Source: Promethearchaeota archaeon (GTDB taxonomy: Archaea; Asgardarchaeota; Lokiarchaeia; Sigyniarchaeales; SOKP01). From it: a DNA stretch of 63,638 bases. Made by a program: the position numbers and the translations under genes. Positions 1 through 8,818 of this stretch are shown here, piece by piece. Numbering within the stretch: position 1 is the first letter of the stretch; each line of letters starts with the position of its first letter. The DNA is taken from contig JABXKD010000010.1 in NCBI GenBank assembly GCA_013375475.1, positions 1 to 63,638 on the forward strand, written 5' to 3'. The notes beneath the pieces are model-generated. The model was not told the DNA's origin and did not search any database. It saw only the letters and a list, made by a program, of their open reading frames with translations.

Positions 1-142
1 AATCTCTTAATTTTTCAATCATTTCGTTAACATCAAAATAAATGTTTCCAGTTTCCCTCCAACTCTCGTAAGTTACTTCCACTTTCTTTTTCAATTTCTC
101 TAAAACATCGTCAGATATACTAGCAGTTATAAAAGCTCTCAT
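1..142 (-). CDS. D-2-hydroxyacid dehydrogenase, N-terminal fragment (cut by window edge)
   Basis: An ATG at 142 (minus strand) opens a frame that runs off the left edge, giving about 47 residues beginning MRAFITASISDDVLEKL. This resembles the N-terminal catalytic half of phosphoglycerate/glyoxylate-type NAD-dependent 2-hydroxyacid dehydrogenases, which start with a short beta strand of the type VFITASFS. No NAD-binding or catalytic residues are visible because the rest lies outside the window. The next genes upstream on the same strand are an SCP2-like protein and an FGGY kinase, so a role with a sugar or hydroxyacid substrate is plausible but unproven. Confidence 0.55.
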   Translation of the reverse strand, partial: MRAFITASISDDVLEKLKKKVEVTYESWRETGNIYFDVNEMIEKLRD

Positions 143-234
143 TTTATATCACATCAATTAGAAAATAATTCGTTAATTTGGCTATAAAATAGTAAATACC
201 AAATAATAAAAATAAGAATAATAGTTATATTTTT

Positions 235-585
235 TTAAAACATTAGGCTTTTTAGTTTCATTAAGTTCCGAATTTGACCTTCTATTACCTTAATTTTTCC
301 AGCGGAATATGCTTTTACTGCACCAATTTTCTTATTGAATAAATCCACCATTACATTTTCAGAGGAAAATTCTATCTTTACCGGAGCGTTCTCATCGCTC
401 GAATTGTCTTTTATTTCAATGCCTTGATCTTTATTAACTAATAACATAACACTACGATTAGTATCTAAGAACGTAATTTGTATGGGATCTTCATAATTTG
501 CTAATTTCCTCCTTACTTTTTCGGTATCTTGATACCTCCTTTCGATTTCTTTTAAACACGATTCTATACTCTCAAACTCTGACAA
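235..585 (-). CDS. SCP2 sterol-binding-domain-like protein
   Basis: The product has 116 residues. After an N-terminal helix (about residues 1-30) come beta strands and a final helix, ending in KKIGAVKAYSAGKIKVIEG and a hydrophobic helix. The 'G-x-(2)-AYS-G-KIKVEG' ending is typical of SCP-2 lipid-carrier domains, which bind acyl chains or other hydrophobic ligands in the cytoplasm. It lies between a dehydrogenase fragment and an FGGY kinase on the same strand. The ligand cannot be inferred from sequence. Confidence 0.7.
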   Translation of the reverse strand: MSEFESIESCLKEIERRYQDTEKVRRKLANYEDPIQITFLDTNRSVMLLVNKDQGIEIKDNSSDENAPVKIEFSSENVMVDLFNKKIGAVKAYSAGKIKVIEGQIRNLMKLKSLMF

Positions 586-660
586 TTTTTCACACCCCTA
601 AAATACAACTAACTTCTGAATGATATAATTATCTTTCTCTTATAAAAATATTACAATCAT

Positions 661-2175
661 TTATAACTGATCCATTTTATTTTTGAGATTTTTCCAATCT
701 AAATAAATAGATTTGTATAATTCTGAAATTTTTGGATCACTCCTTAGATTCTCATATTTAATTAATTCTTTAATTATGGCTTTATAATCTGAATAAATAT
801 CTAAAGCTTTAAGCGAATTCATTGCTACACCTATAAAAGCTGAATCTCTCTCAAGTGGGATAGAAATATCAGCATTCAAAACATTTACTAACAATTTGTT
901 AAACTCTTCCGACTTAGCCATACCACCCGCACAGAATGTAGCTAATTCTATATTCACCAAGTTTTTTAAAGCCTGATAGTTTTCAAATATTCCAAAAGCA
1001 ATATTTTCAAGAACACTTCTAGCAAAATCTTCAATATTTGGGAGTTCTTCAGAAATCATTATAGGAGGTTGAAAAGTAAAAATACCTCTTTTTATGGAAG
1101 TTTGATTTTTAATGTTCATGTTTTCTGGTCCTAAGAACGCAAAAGTTGATAACGCTCCAGGTGGTGACGATTTTAAGTATTTGTCCATCATGAAATCTGG
1201 ATTATCCTTGGAATTGGATAAAAAACATTGCTTAAACCAATTATAAGAAGCACCTGTATTGCCTGCGTGGCCTTCTAACAACCATTTTCCCTTAACTACA
1301 TGACAAGATGTCCAATAGTTACGCGAAGGGTCAATAATTGGTTTATTTACCACGACATGAAGTGGAGTTGTTGTTCCCAAACTTATACCTAAATCTCCCT
1401 CATCAATAGCCCCCATTCCTAACAAAGTTGCTTGAGTATCACCCCCCGTTTTAATTATCGGAATATTTACATTTTTCATATTAAAATTATTTACTAATTC
1501 TGGCTTTAAATCACCAACAATAGTACCAGATTCTACTATATCAGGAAATATATCCGGATTAAAATCAAATGTTTCAATAATCTCTGAACTCCATTCCCTT
1601 TTTTTAATATCCAATAGCTGGGATTCCGCAGCAGATGAGTAATCAGTAACATATTTACCAGTAAGTTGGTGAATTACCCAATCATCTAACATTAATACTT
1701 TGTTTATTTTTGCATAATTCTTCTCTTCTTCTTCTCTAAACCATAATAACCTTGCTAATGTAAATAAAAAAGAAGGACTGTGGCCCGTTATCTCGAAAAG
1801 ATCTTTTTCTGAAAACTCATCTTCTATTAAATAAGCTGAATCTAATCCACGAATATCTATATTAGGTCCTCCATAAACAACATTTCCCTCTTGATCTAAA
1901 AATACGGATGCAATCCTTTGAGCACAAGACGAAATACCTATTACATTGAGATTTTGATTCCTTCCCTTGTGTAAAATATGATCTATTCCATTAACAATTT
2001 TATTCCAAAGAATATCCATATCAAGACTTTTAACAAAACCATCGATATCCTCATTGATAATATTTAATTTCTGCCTTTTGAAATCAACTACTTCTAAATC
2101 TTCTGAAACTAATCCGACTTTTACGGAATTAGATGAAATATCGATTACAAGAATCACATTTCCATAATTTTCCAT
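661..2175 (-). CDS. FGGY-family carbohydrate kinase (LsrK/xylulokinase-like)
   Basis: The 504-residue length is usual for FGGY kinases, which transfer phosphate from ATP to a sugar or polyol. The N-terminal lobe begins VILVIDISSNSVKVGLV, the nucleotide-binding strand-turn, although the usual D-x-GT-S is changed to D-I-SS-N-S. A second phosphate loop reads GISLGTTTPLHV (about 265) and the C-terminal lobe has FCAGGMAKSEEF, equivalent to the GGGA-x-S adenosine motif. The CAQR segment near residue 85 recalls LsrK-like members rather than glycerol kinase. The substrate is unknown. The ATG at 2175 is 25 bases from the AMMECR1 gene, so cotranscription is likely. Confidence 0.8.
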   Translation of the reverse strand: MENYGNVILVIDISSNSVKVGLVSEDLEVVDFKRQKLNIINEDIDGFVKSLDMDILWNKIVNGIDHILHKGRNQNLNVIGISSCAQRIASVFLDQEGNVVYGGPNIDIRGLDSAYLIEDEFSEKDLFEITGHSPSFLFTLARLLWFREEEEKNYAKINKVLMLDDWVIHQLTGKYVTDYSSAAESQLLDIKKREWSSEIIETFDFNPDIFPDIVESGTIVGDLKPELVNNFNMKNVNIPIIKTGGDTQATLLGMGAIDEGDLGISLGTTTPLHVVVNKPIIDPSRNYWTSCHVVKGKWLLEGHAGNTGASYNWFKQCFLSNSKDNPDFMMDKYLKSSPPGALSTFAFLGPENMNIKNQTSIKRGIFTFQPPIMISEELPNIEDFARSVLENIAFGIFENYQALKNLVNIELATFCAGGMAKSEEFNKLLVNVLNADISIPLERDSAFIGVAMNSLKALDIYSDYKAIIKELIKYENLRSDPKISELYKSIYLDWKNLKNKMDQL

Positions 2176-2200
2176 GATTTTTCCTTTTTACCCTAGTTAA

Positions 2201-2842
2201 TTAGGATTTAGTGAGATATTTCCGAACAATTTCTCCCCGTGGAACTTTTTCTTCAAATAAAATCGCTTGAAATGAATATATTTTGGTTCTTTTTATATCT
2301 CTCCAAGCATCAGAAGAGAGCCAGGCCTTACTACATGTATGCTCTAAAAAGGTTTTCACGTCCCAATTTCGATTGTGGTCAACAGGAACTTGTGGGAGTA
2401 ATAAACCCCTTCGCATACCTTTCTCTGCTATGAGTCCATCTCTTCCTATTACAATTTTTTCAAGATATTCCAACGGATCGTTTACTTCAATTAATTTCGG
2501 GGGCGTTAATATTGAAATCTCAATAACGATATTGTCCATTTCATCAAGAGTGACGGATGGAAAGCGTGGATCTTCCGTAGCAGAACTTACTGACACTCTA
2601 TGAACTACATCAAATAATGAGTAATTAGGTTCAATATATCCTATACAACCTCTTAAAGGATTGCCTTCAAAATTATGAACATTTAAAGTTACAAAAACAC
2701 CATATTTATCAGAAAATTTTTCCTTTAGACTATCTGAAACTATAATTCTTTTACTATTTTCAAGGTAATACTCAATATTTTCCCTCGCAAATTTAATTAG
2801 AGTTTTTCCTTCCTCCAATGTAAACAATTCTTTGTCTGTCAT
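2201..2842 (-). CDS. AMMECR1-domain protein
   Basis: The product has 213 residues, the full length of archaeal AMMECR1 (TIGR00296) proteins. The family signature LRGCIGYIEP is present near residue 64, followed by SSATEDPRFPSV and a conserved C-terminal segment SSDAWRDIKRTKIYSFQAI. The family is found across archaea, bacteria and eukaryotes and its biochemical role is not established; MEMO1-type neighbours known elsewhere are not visible here. The ATG at 2842 is preceded by GTGAAATC, a plausible ribosome binding site. Confidence 0.9.
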   Translation of the reverse strand: MTDKELFTLEEGKTLIKFARENIEYYLENSKRIIVSDSLKEKFSDKYGVFVTLNVHNFEGNPLRGCIGYIEPNYSLFDVVHRVSVSSATEDPRFPSVTLDEMDNIVIEISILTPPKLIEVNDPLEYLEKIVIGRDGLIAEKGMRRGLLLPQVPVDHNRNWDVKTFLEHTCSKAWLSSDAWRDIKRTKIYSFQAILFEEKVPRGEIVRKYLTKS

Positions 2843-2903
2843 GATTTCACTCTTAGAACTTGCATTAAGTATATAATAGTGGACGGTTAATTATAATAAT
2901 AAC

Positions 2904-4298
2904 TTAAGTTAAATGTTTTAAAATATTACCATTAGGTTCAGCATTCTCATTATTTATTTCGATTCCGCCTAAAAAAACTTTCCATATAAGAACAGTAGAG
3001 ATATATTCTTCAAACGGAGAAAATTTTGCTTTTGTTTTGAACGCTTCTGGTTTAATAGGATATCCTGGAATCTTATCTATTACGATTAAATCAGCATCGT
3101 AACCTGCTTTAATTAATCCCTTATTCTTAATTTTAAATATCGTTGCGGGGTTTTCTGAAGTAACCTTAACAAAAGTTTCAAGAGAAAGTTCATTGTTATA
3201 AACTTTATCTAACAATGTTAATGGGTAGGTTTCAAATCCAGGAAATCCCGAAGGTGCTTCTACATAATCTCGAGCTTTTTCTTCTTGCGTATGAGGCGCG
3301 TGATCCGTACCTATAAGGCTTATGCTCCCTTCCTTAAGTGCTTTAAATAGAAAGATGGGGTGTTCTTCATTTCTTAAAGGAGGTAGAACTTTCCCATAGT
3401 TAGGATTACTTAGGTGTAATGTACTTGCTAATAAAAGGTGGTGTGGTGTTGTTTCGAAGGTAATTTTTAAGTTTGTTTTCATATTTAAAGCTTTTCGTAT
3501 TAATGAATAACTATCTTTACAACTAATATGGCAAAAATGTAATATTGGATAATTTTCCGCGCTCAGATTCATATCTATAATAACTTTATAATAATTGTCA
3601 AGAAGAAAGTTTACATATTTAGCTTCTTGAGAGATTGGGTGTAGCTTATTGTGCAATTCCAACACGGGCGTATTAATCAGAGTATTATTAGTATAAATTT
3701 CATTCTTTTCTTCAGGAGATAAAGGCCAATCTGGGTGTACGAATATAGGAATTTGCAGTTTGGACGAGATACTAAGAATTTTCTGAACATTCAAATGATC
3801 TGTCCAATCTACCTCATTTAAAGATCCTAATGGATAAATTTTAAAGCCAATAACGCCTAATTCAATAATTGAAGTAATTTCTTTGAAATTAATATCTTTA
3901 GGAACTCCCGCAATAAATCCCACGTTCACGTATATGTTGTTTTTCGCTTTTTGCATCCATTTTTTAATTTGAGTTGCGTTAATCGCGGGGGGGATCGTAT
4001 TAGGCATATTAAAAACTGTCGTAATCCCCGAGAAAGCAGCAGCTAAAGTCCCAGAAGAAAATGTTTCTTTTTCACTTTGTCCCATATCTCTTAAATGAGA
4101 ATGGATATCAATTATTCCTGGTAGGATTTTTCTCTTTTCGCAATCTATTTCTATCCCATCTTCATTTTTGCTTCGAATGGATTTTATGCTATCTGTAGAG
4201 TTATTATTGAGAATAGTTATAATTTTTCCATTAAGAATTAATAAAGCTCCATGATGGAGTGAACCATTATAATATATAAGCGCGTTTCTTAATATCAT
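2904..4298 (-). CDS. pyrC: Dihydroorotase
   Basis: This 464-residue cyclic amidohydrolase converts carbamoyl-aspartate to dihydroorotate in pyrimidine synthesis. Metal ligands are visible: DIHSHLRDMGQ (HxH, about 65-70), the HPD and FCHIS histidines in the middle, and IGTDHAPHTQEEKA (Asp of the active site, about 332). The substrate-binding arginine is in HLRD and the NMPNT motif follows at about 100. The usual carbamylated lysine position is represented by GFKIYP. The start overlaps the trmY stop in a TAATG arrangement, indicating translational coupling. Allantoinase is the main alternative but the motifs favour dihydroorotase. Confidence 0.88.
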   Translation of the reverse strand: MILRNALIYYNGSLHHGALLILNGKIITILNNNSTDSIKSIRSKNEDGIEIDCEKRKILPGIIDIHSHLRDMGQSEKETFSSGTLAAAFSGITTVFNMPNTIPPAINATQIKKWMQKAKNNIYVNVGFIAGVPKDINFKEITSIIELGVIGFKIYPLGSLNEVDWTDHLNVQKILSISSKLQIPIFVHPDWPLSPEEKNEIYTNNTLINTPVLELHNKLHPISQEAKYVNFLLDNYYKVIIDMNLSAENYPILHFCHISCKDSYSLIRKALNMKTNLKITFETTPHHLLLASTLHLSNPNYGKVLPPLRNEEHPIFLFKALKEGSISLIGTDHAPHTQEEKARDYVEAPSGFPGFETYPLTLLDKVYNNELSLETFVKVTSENPATIFKIKNKGLIKAGYDADLIVIDKIPGYPIKPEAFKTKAKFSPFEEYISTVLIWKVFLGGIEINNENAEPNGNILKHLT

Positions 4299-4960
4299 TA
4301 CTTTATTTCTGTATCAAAATTATTTTTTTGGTCAATTAGATAATTGATATATAAGATTTTATCTTCAATCCCTTTTATATGTGAAAGATTAGTAAATACT
4401 AAATTAAGTTTATCATCCATTATTCTCAAAAAATCAACTGTACCCTGTGAGTTTTGAGGAAAAGGCAAAACATAGCAATAATCACTAAGTTTATCTAAAT
4501 CCTCTAAGTAGATAATATTTCGATGTGTATTTTCTTTTTTAAATCCATTAATAACAATTATTTTATCATAATATAAATCATGGATATTTTCCAAAATTGA
4601 TTCACTATTCTGCAATCTTTTAACTAAAATCCCTGGAGTAGATATTTGCATTTTTTGCCCATTATTTTTTTCAAGCCCATTTATTTTATCCAATGCTCTT
4701 TTTAAGAGCAGAGCTTGAGATCTCTCGTCCGAACCCAAGTATCTTAAAGTACTGCCTTCAAACTTTATCAAAATCTTGGGAGAATCAACATAGAAATATA
4801 AATTATTGTTTTTTCTTATAGAATAAGAACAACAGAAAGCCTCTCGTATGATTGAGCACAACTTATAAATGTCAAGAGGAGTTTTTCCTTTATCGATTGT
4901 GTTCTTGGAAAATTTAGAGATTTTTTCAATTAGTATTAAAAAATTAACCAAAGTTATCAA
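4298..4960 (-). CDS. trmY: tRNA (pseudouridine(54)-N(1))-methyltransferase TrmY
   Basis: The 220-residue protein belongs to the SPOUT methyltransferase TrmY family, which makes m1-pseudouridine at tRNA position 54. The diagnostic segment IKFEGSTLRYLGSDERSQALLLKRAL (about 70-95) matches the family core 'RFEGSxLRYLxPDERS', and a C-terminal block FTNLSHIKGIEDKILYINYLID corresponds to the SAM-binding trefoil-knot strand and the VxNELD helix. The start is a TTG with no strong ribosome site; an in-frame TTG three codons on is the alternative. The C-terminal region is more divergent than the core, so activity is inferred. Confidence 0.78.
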   Translation of the reverse strand: MITLVNFLILIEKISKFSKNTIDKGKTPLDIYKLCSIIREAFCCSYSIRKNNNLYFYVDSPKILIKFEGSTLRYLGSDERSQALLLKRALDKINGLEKNNGQKMQISTPGILVKRLQNSESILENIHDLYYDKIIVINGFKKENTHRNIIYLEDLDKLSDYCYVLPFPQNSQGTVDFLRIMDDKLNLVFTNLSHIKGIEDKILYINYLIDQKNNFDTEIK

Positions 4961-4980
4961 TTCAAATATATATATTAAGC

Positions 4981-6351
4981 TTAAAAGTCCTTTCCTAATT
5001 TATCCATGAACTGAGCACCTGCTTTTCCCATTCCGGGAAGACCCGGTATTCCTTTTCCCTTTTTCTGCATTTGTAAAGCCTTCTTCATAAACTTTTTCAT
5101 TTGATTATATTGATCAAGCATTCTGTTTATTGTAGTATAATCTGTGCCGCTTCCAATGGCAATTCTTCTTTTTCTAGTTTTTTTAATAATTTTTGGATCA
5201 TCTTTTTCTTCTTGAGTTAGTGAATTCAAGACTACTTCCCATTTCTTTAGATTTTCTTCGGCATCTTCAGTTAAAGCCTCAGGAATATTGCCACCCCCCA
5301 TCATTGCAAGTATTTGTTTCATTTTTCCAACTTTTTTAATACTTTTCAACTGAATATAAAGATCATCCAGTGTAAATTTACCTTTCATCATTCGCTTAAC
5401 CATGTCTGGATCTACATCAATTTCAGCTTCTTGTACGCGTTTAACCAAGCCCTCTATATCTGGAACGCCCAATAATGTGCCTACAAATGCTGTGGGATTG
5501 AATTCCTCAAAATCCTCTAATTTTTCTCCAACACCTATAAATCTAATTGATTGATTAGTAGCGGCACAAGCAGAGAGTGCGCCACCTCCCTTAGCTGTTC
5601 CGTCTAGTTTAGTAACAATTATACTACCAATATTAGTAGCCTTAGCAAACTCTTCTGCTTGTGAATAAGCTTGTTGCCCTAAACTTCCATCGATTACTAA
5701 AATTACTTCATTAGGTTTTAGACTAGCTTCAATTTTTTCCATTTCTTTCATTAATTCTTTTTCTTCCTTATGTCGACCGGCTGTATCAACGATAATAATA
5801 TCGTGTTCGTCATTAATTGCTTTCTTCGTTTCTTTAACGGCAAGCTTAATGGCATTTTTTTCGTTAGGATTTCCATAACACTTTATCCCAATTTGACTCG
5901 TTAGCTGAACTAGTTGTTCATATGCTCCTGGTCGCCATGTATCTGTCGTGACTGCAGCCACCTTATATCCCTTGCTCTTATAAAATCGCGATAACTTCCC
6001 AACCGTCGTAGTTTTTCCTGAACCTTGAATTCCAACAAGCAATATAACATTACTTTTCCCCGGTTTTATCCTAATAGGTGCAGATTTCCCCCCTATGGTG
6101 TTGACCAACTCATCATGAACTAGTTTAATTATAAAATCTTTCCTTCTCGCTCTTTGTAAATTAGTGTTCATCGCGTCTTTCTTAATAGTTTCGGTCATCT
6201 GAAAAACTAATTCAACTTTTACATCAGCACTCAGTAAGGCTCTTTGTAAATCCTGGATAATTGCATTAATTACTTCCTTGTCAATTTTAGGTAATCCACG
6301 CAATTTTCGCATTATTGATTCTAAATCTTTTCCTAGTTTCTTAAATGCCAT
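4981..6351 (-). CDS. srp54: Signal recognition particle 54 kDa protein (SRP54/Ffh)
   Basis: The 456-residue GTPase targets nascent membrane and secreted proteins by binding signal peptides and 7S RNA. It has the N domain (1-90), the G domain with P-loop [10 protein letters not shown] (about 107), DTAGRH (about 187) and [10 protein letters not shown] (about 245), then the methionine-rich M domain with MMGGGNIP, a helix-turn-helix [19 protein letters not shown] and a Gly-rich tail. All G motifs are intact. It is transcribed away from aIF5A across a 426-bp divergent spacer. Confidence 0.97.
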   Translation of the reverse strand: MAFKKLGKDLESIMRKLRGLPKIDKEVINAIIQDLQRALLSADVKVELVFQMTETIKKDAMNTNLQRARRKDFIIKLVHDELVNTIGGKSAPIRIKPGKSNVILLVGIQGSGKTTTVGKLSRFYKSKGYKVAAVTTDTWRPGAYEQLVQLTSQIGIKCYGNPNEKNAIKLAVKETKKAINDEHDIIIVDTAGRHKEEKELMKEMEKIEASLKPNEVILVIDGSLGQQAYSQAEEFAKATNIGSIIVTKLDGTAKGGGALSACAATNQSIRFIGVGEKLEDFEEFNPTAFVGTLLGVPDIEGLVKRVQEAEIDVDPDMVKRMMKGKFTLDDLYIQLKSIKKVGKMKQILAMMGGGNIPEALTEDAEENLKKWEVVLNSLTQEEKDDPKIIKKTRKRRIAIGSGTDYTTINRMLDQYNQMKKFMKKALQMQKKGKGIPGLPGMGKAGAQFMDKLGKDF

Positions 6352-6688
6352 AATTCAAAGGTCTTTGTATTTGTTATTTAATAATTGAATAAACAAAGAC
6401 TAATATTTTTTTTTATATGATGATAATATTATATAAAAAAGAAATTTGAAAATAAAAACTTCTGGACTACTCAACTTTCACTACCTCTATGTGATTTGAA
6501 TAATATAATAAATTCCTCGAACTTTTGCTTTCTATTTTTATAGATGCTCCAATCATAAACATATGAGTTGACCTTCAGAACTATATTTAGTAGGTATTCT
6601 AACCACTTAGTCCTGACATAACAATATTTACAATTTAACAAATATAAAATGAAAAGCAAATTTTTTTTTCACTTTCATTATGTATGAG

Positions 6689-6705
6689 ATAGAATTCAAT
6701 TCTAT
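6689..6705. promoter_or_regulatory. Perfect inverted repeat upstream of aIF5A promoter
   Basis: ATAGAATT-C-AATTCTAT is an uninterrupted 8+1+8 palindrome. It ends nine bases before a BRE/TATA-like element of the aIF5A gene, the usual place for an activator or repressor site. Being AT-rich it could arise by chance; no regulator is identified. Confidence 0.4.
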
Positions 6706-6713
6706 TCGAAAAA

Positions 6714-6727
6714 GCGAAATTTATTTT
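6714..6727 (+). promoter_or_regulatory. Candidate BRE/TATA box of aIF5A
   Basis: GCGAAA followed by TTTATTTT matches the archaeal BRE-TATA pattern of a purine/A-rich TFB element followed by an AT-rich TBP box. Transcription would begin about 25 bases downstream near 6750, leaving a leader of roughly 28 bases before the ATG at 6778. Assigned by eye only. Confidence 0.4.
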
Positions 6728-6777
6728 TCTGAACAAACATAGTATTATTATTAAATAAAAAGTAAAAAAGAAAAAAA

Positions 6778-7206
6778 ATGTCAATTCGTAGAACTGAAAT
6801 TCAAAAGTTAAAAACAGGCCAGTATATCATGGTCGAAGATGAACCGTGCATTATTAAAGCAACTGAACGATCTAAAAGTGGTAAACATGGGCATGCGAAA
6901 GTTCGAGTTGTATGTGTAGGGGTGTTCGACAATAACAAAAGATCTCTCACCATTCCCTCTGGACATATGTGTGAAATCCCCGAAATCATCAAGGGTACAG
7001 CTCAGATTAATTTTATTGAAGAAAATTCTATCAATATTATGGATTTAGAAACATACCAATCGGTGGATGTTAATTGGCCCGTAGAAGAAGACTTAAAGAC
7101 GAAATTAAAAGAATTACAAGCGAACCCCGGCAAGATGTCATTAGCGCAAGTGGATTATTGGCAGCTTGCAGGAAAAACACTGATAAACAGAGTTATTGTT
7201 AATTAA
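6778..7206 (+). CDS. eif5A: Translation initiation factor 5A (aIF5A)
   Basis: The 142-residue protein binds the ribosome E site region and relieves stalling. The hypusination loop SKSGKHGHAKV is intact, with the modified lysine expected at Lys36, followed by the OB-fold C-terminal domain. The length matches archaeal homologues. It opens a plus-strand run with NAD kinase, Nob1, FEN1 and CDC48. The ATG follows a purine-rich AAAAAGAAAAAAA leader without a clear Shine-Dalgarno. Deoxyhypusine synthase is not in the window. Confidence 0.97.
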   Translation: MSIRRTEIQKLKTGQYIMVEDEPCIIKATERSKSGKHGHAKVRVVCVGVFDNNKRSLTIPSGHMCEIPEIIKGTAQINFIEENSINIMDLETYQSVDVNWPVEEDLKTKLKELQANPGKMSLAQVDYWQLAGKTLINRVIVN

Positions 7207-7314
7207 TAAGGTAATAGAACAGACTAAAAGAGCATTAGTATCAAATTCCCAAATTTTAATATTTCTTAATTTGTATTATTCTTGAGAAAAACCTAAAAAA
7301 GAAACCTGAGATTC

Positions 7315-8241
7315 ATGGATAAAAAACCCATTTCATTAGCTTGCAGAATGGACTCTGAGAGAGCGATTAAATTAACAAAGAAGATTTTTGAATTTCTCGT
7401 AAAAAAAGGCGAAGTTGTGCAAATGGAAACCAGAATCGCTCCAAAGATCTTTCCACATAGTGCTAAAGATTTAAAGGAAATGACTGCTGAAAACACTAAA
7501 TTTTTAATCTCTATTGGTGGAGATGGGACAATATTAAGAGTAGCAGGTAGTCTGCCCCAACGCGACGCACCACCTATTTTAGGAGTAAATATTGGATCAA
7601 TAGGTTTTTTAGACGAATCTAATGAGAGAACCGTTTTTAACGATATAATCCGCGTGTTGAAAGGAGACTTCTTAATCGAGAAGTGTTCTAAATTAACACC
7701 TTTCATAGTTAAAGGTTCAGAAGAAATTAGATTGAGTAACGCTTTAAACGAAATCTTGATTATTTCATCGAAGAGCTCAAAAGTCCTTTTAGCGTCCGTT
7801 AAAATAAATGGATGTTTTCTAAATCGTAGTTATTTGGATGGGATAATTATATCTACATCTGTAGGCTCTACAGCTTATAATTTAAGCGCGGGAGGTGCGA
7901 TTGTTAAATCTAATATGGATACTATGCAATTAACTCCATTAAACAGTTTTGCCCGATCAGGATTGAAACCAATAGTACTTCCAATTGATAGCGAGATTGA
8001 AGTACAACTTTTAAGACAACGTCTAAGCGCAAAAATTATTATTGATGGACAAAAAACCATAAAGGAAATCCAACCAAAGACAATTATTAAAATACGTAAA
8101 GCAAATTCAAATACAAGTTTTGTTCGTCTTTCCAAAAGTATAAGTGATAATTATATTAGGCGTTTAAGAAAAAAAATTATAGGAACTATAAAGGTGCCTT
8201 TAGACGACAGTCCAGAAGAAGAATTCAACTCTGGTTTTTGA
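7315..8241 (+). CDS. nadK: NAD(+) kinase
   Basis: The 308-residue enzyme phosphorylates NAD to NADP. The catalytic GGDG loop lies at residues 68-71 in ISIGGDGTILRVA, followed by GVNIGSIGFLDE (about 90) and the conserved LNEILI block and DGIIISTSVGSTAYNLSAGG (about 172-190), the NAD-binding signature. The C-terminus carries an acidic tail of about 15 residues. The stop overlaps the presumed beginning of the nob1 reading frame, which is read in another frame. Confidence 0.93.
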   Translation: MDKKPISLACRMDSERAIKLTKKIFEFLVKKGEVVQMETRIAPKIFPHSAKDLKEMTAENTKFLISIGGDGTILRVAGSLPQRDAPPILGVNIGSIGFLDESNERTVFNDIIRVLKGDFLIEKCSKLTPFIVKGSEEIRLSNALNEILIISSKSSKVLLASVKINGCFLNRSYLDGIIISTSVGSTAYNLSAGGAIVKSNMDTMQLTPLNSFARSGLKPIVLPIDSEIEVQLLRQRLSAKIIIDGQKTIKEIQPKTIIKIRKANSNTSFVRLSKSISDNYIRRLRKKIIGTIKVPLDDSPEEEFNSGF

Positions 8242-8758
8242 TACAAATATATTTTTAACTGGCATAGATTTTAATTATTTTAAAGAAACAATATTTTCTA
8301 CTCCAGCAATAATTAATGAGATTAAGGTTGAAAGGTATAAAGACCAGAATAGAAATATATTACAAAGAATAGAACTTGCTATAGAAATAGAAAAATTAGT
8401 CATAAAAGAACCTAATGAATATTTTATAAAACTTGTGGAAGAAAAATCTAAAGTAACTGGTGATATTAAAGCTTTATCAAAACCGGATTTAGATTTAGTT
8501 GCTTTAGCTTTAGATTTGATGAACACTACAAATAATGAGATAATACTATATACAAACGATTATTCCATGGAAAATTTATGCAGCGAATTAGCAATCAAGT
8601 TTAAAACATTATTTAAGAATGGGATTAAAAATAAGATTTATTTTGAAGTTTATTGTCCCTACTGTAAGACAACATACAAGTCTGAAGATTTGAATAAAAG
8701 TTGTGAAAGGTGTGGATTAAAACTCAAAAGACGTTTTTTAAAAAAAGAAAAATTATAG
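8231..8758 (+). CDS. nob1: Nob1-like PIN-domain rRNA endonuclease with zinc ribbon, non-canonical start
   Basis: The frame reads LVFDTNIFLTG at its beginning, the first strand of a PIN nuclease with its catalytic Asp, then SKPDLDLVALAL and YTNDYSMENL with further acidic residues, and ends in a zinc ribbon CPYC-x16-CERC. This layout is that of archaeal Nob1, which cleaves the 3' end of pre-16S rRNA. No ATG, GTG or TTG exists in frame between the stop at 8201-8203 and a GTG at 8435, which would remove half the PIN domain. I place the start at CTG 8231, just before the first PIN strand; it overlaps the nadK stop. ACG at 8204 or a frameshift from nadK are alternatives. Confidence 0.72.
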   Translation: MVFDTNIFLTGIDFNYFKETIFSTPAIINEIKVERYKDQNRNILQRIELAIEIEKLVIKEPNEYFIKLVEEKSKVTGDIKALSKPDLDLVALALDLMNTTNNEIILYTNDYSMENLCSELAIKFKTLFKNGIKNKIYFEVYCPYCKTTYKSEDLNKSCERCGLKLKRRFLKKEKL

Positions 8759-8818
8759 TGCAAAATATATAGATGAAAAACCAAATTAATATTGGATTAA
8801 AATATTAAAAGATAAACC

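Larger units (their letters stand above)
6352..6777. other. Divergent intergenic spacer between srp54 and aIF5A
   Basis: This very AT-rich 426-bp gap must hold promoters for both flanking genes. A 62-codon minus-strand frame (6471-6659) has unconvincing low-complexity content and I do not call it a gene. Near the aIF5A side there is a perfect 17-bp inverted repeat and a BRE/TATA-like element, listed separately. I see nothing else. Confidence 0.6.

Noticed and set aside
6471..6659. 62-codon minus-strand frame in the srp54-aIF5A spacer
   Set aside because: Low-complexity AT-rich content, no ribosome site and no recognizable domain; it overlaps the region needed for promoters.
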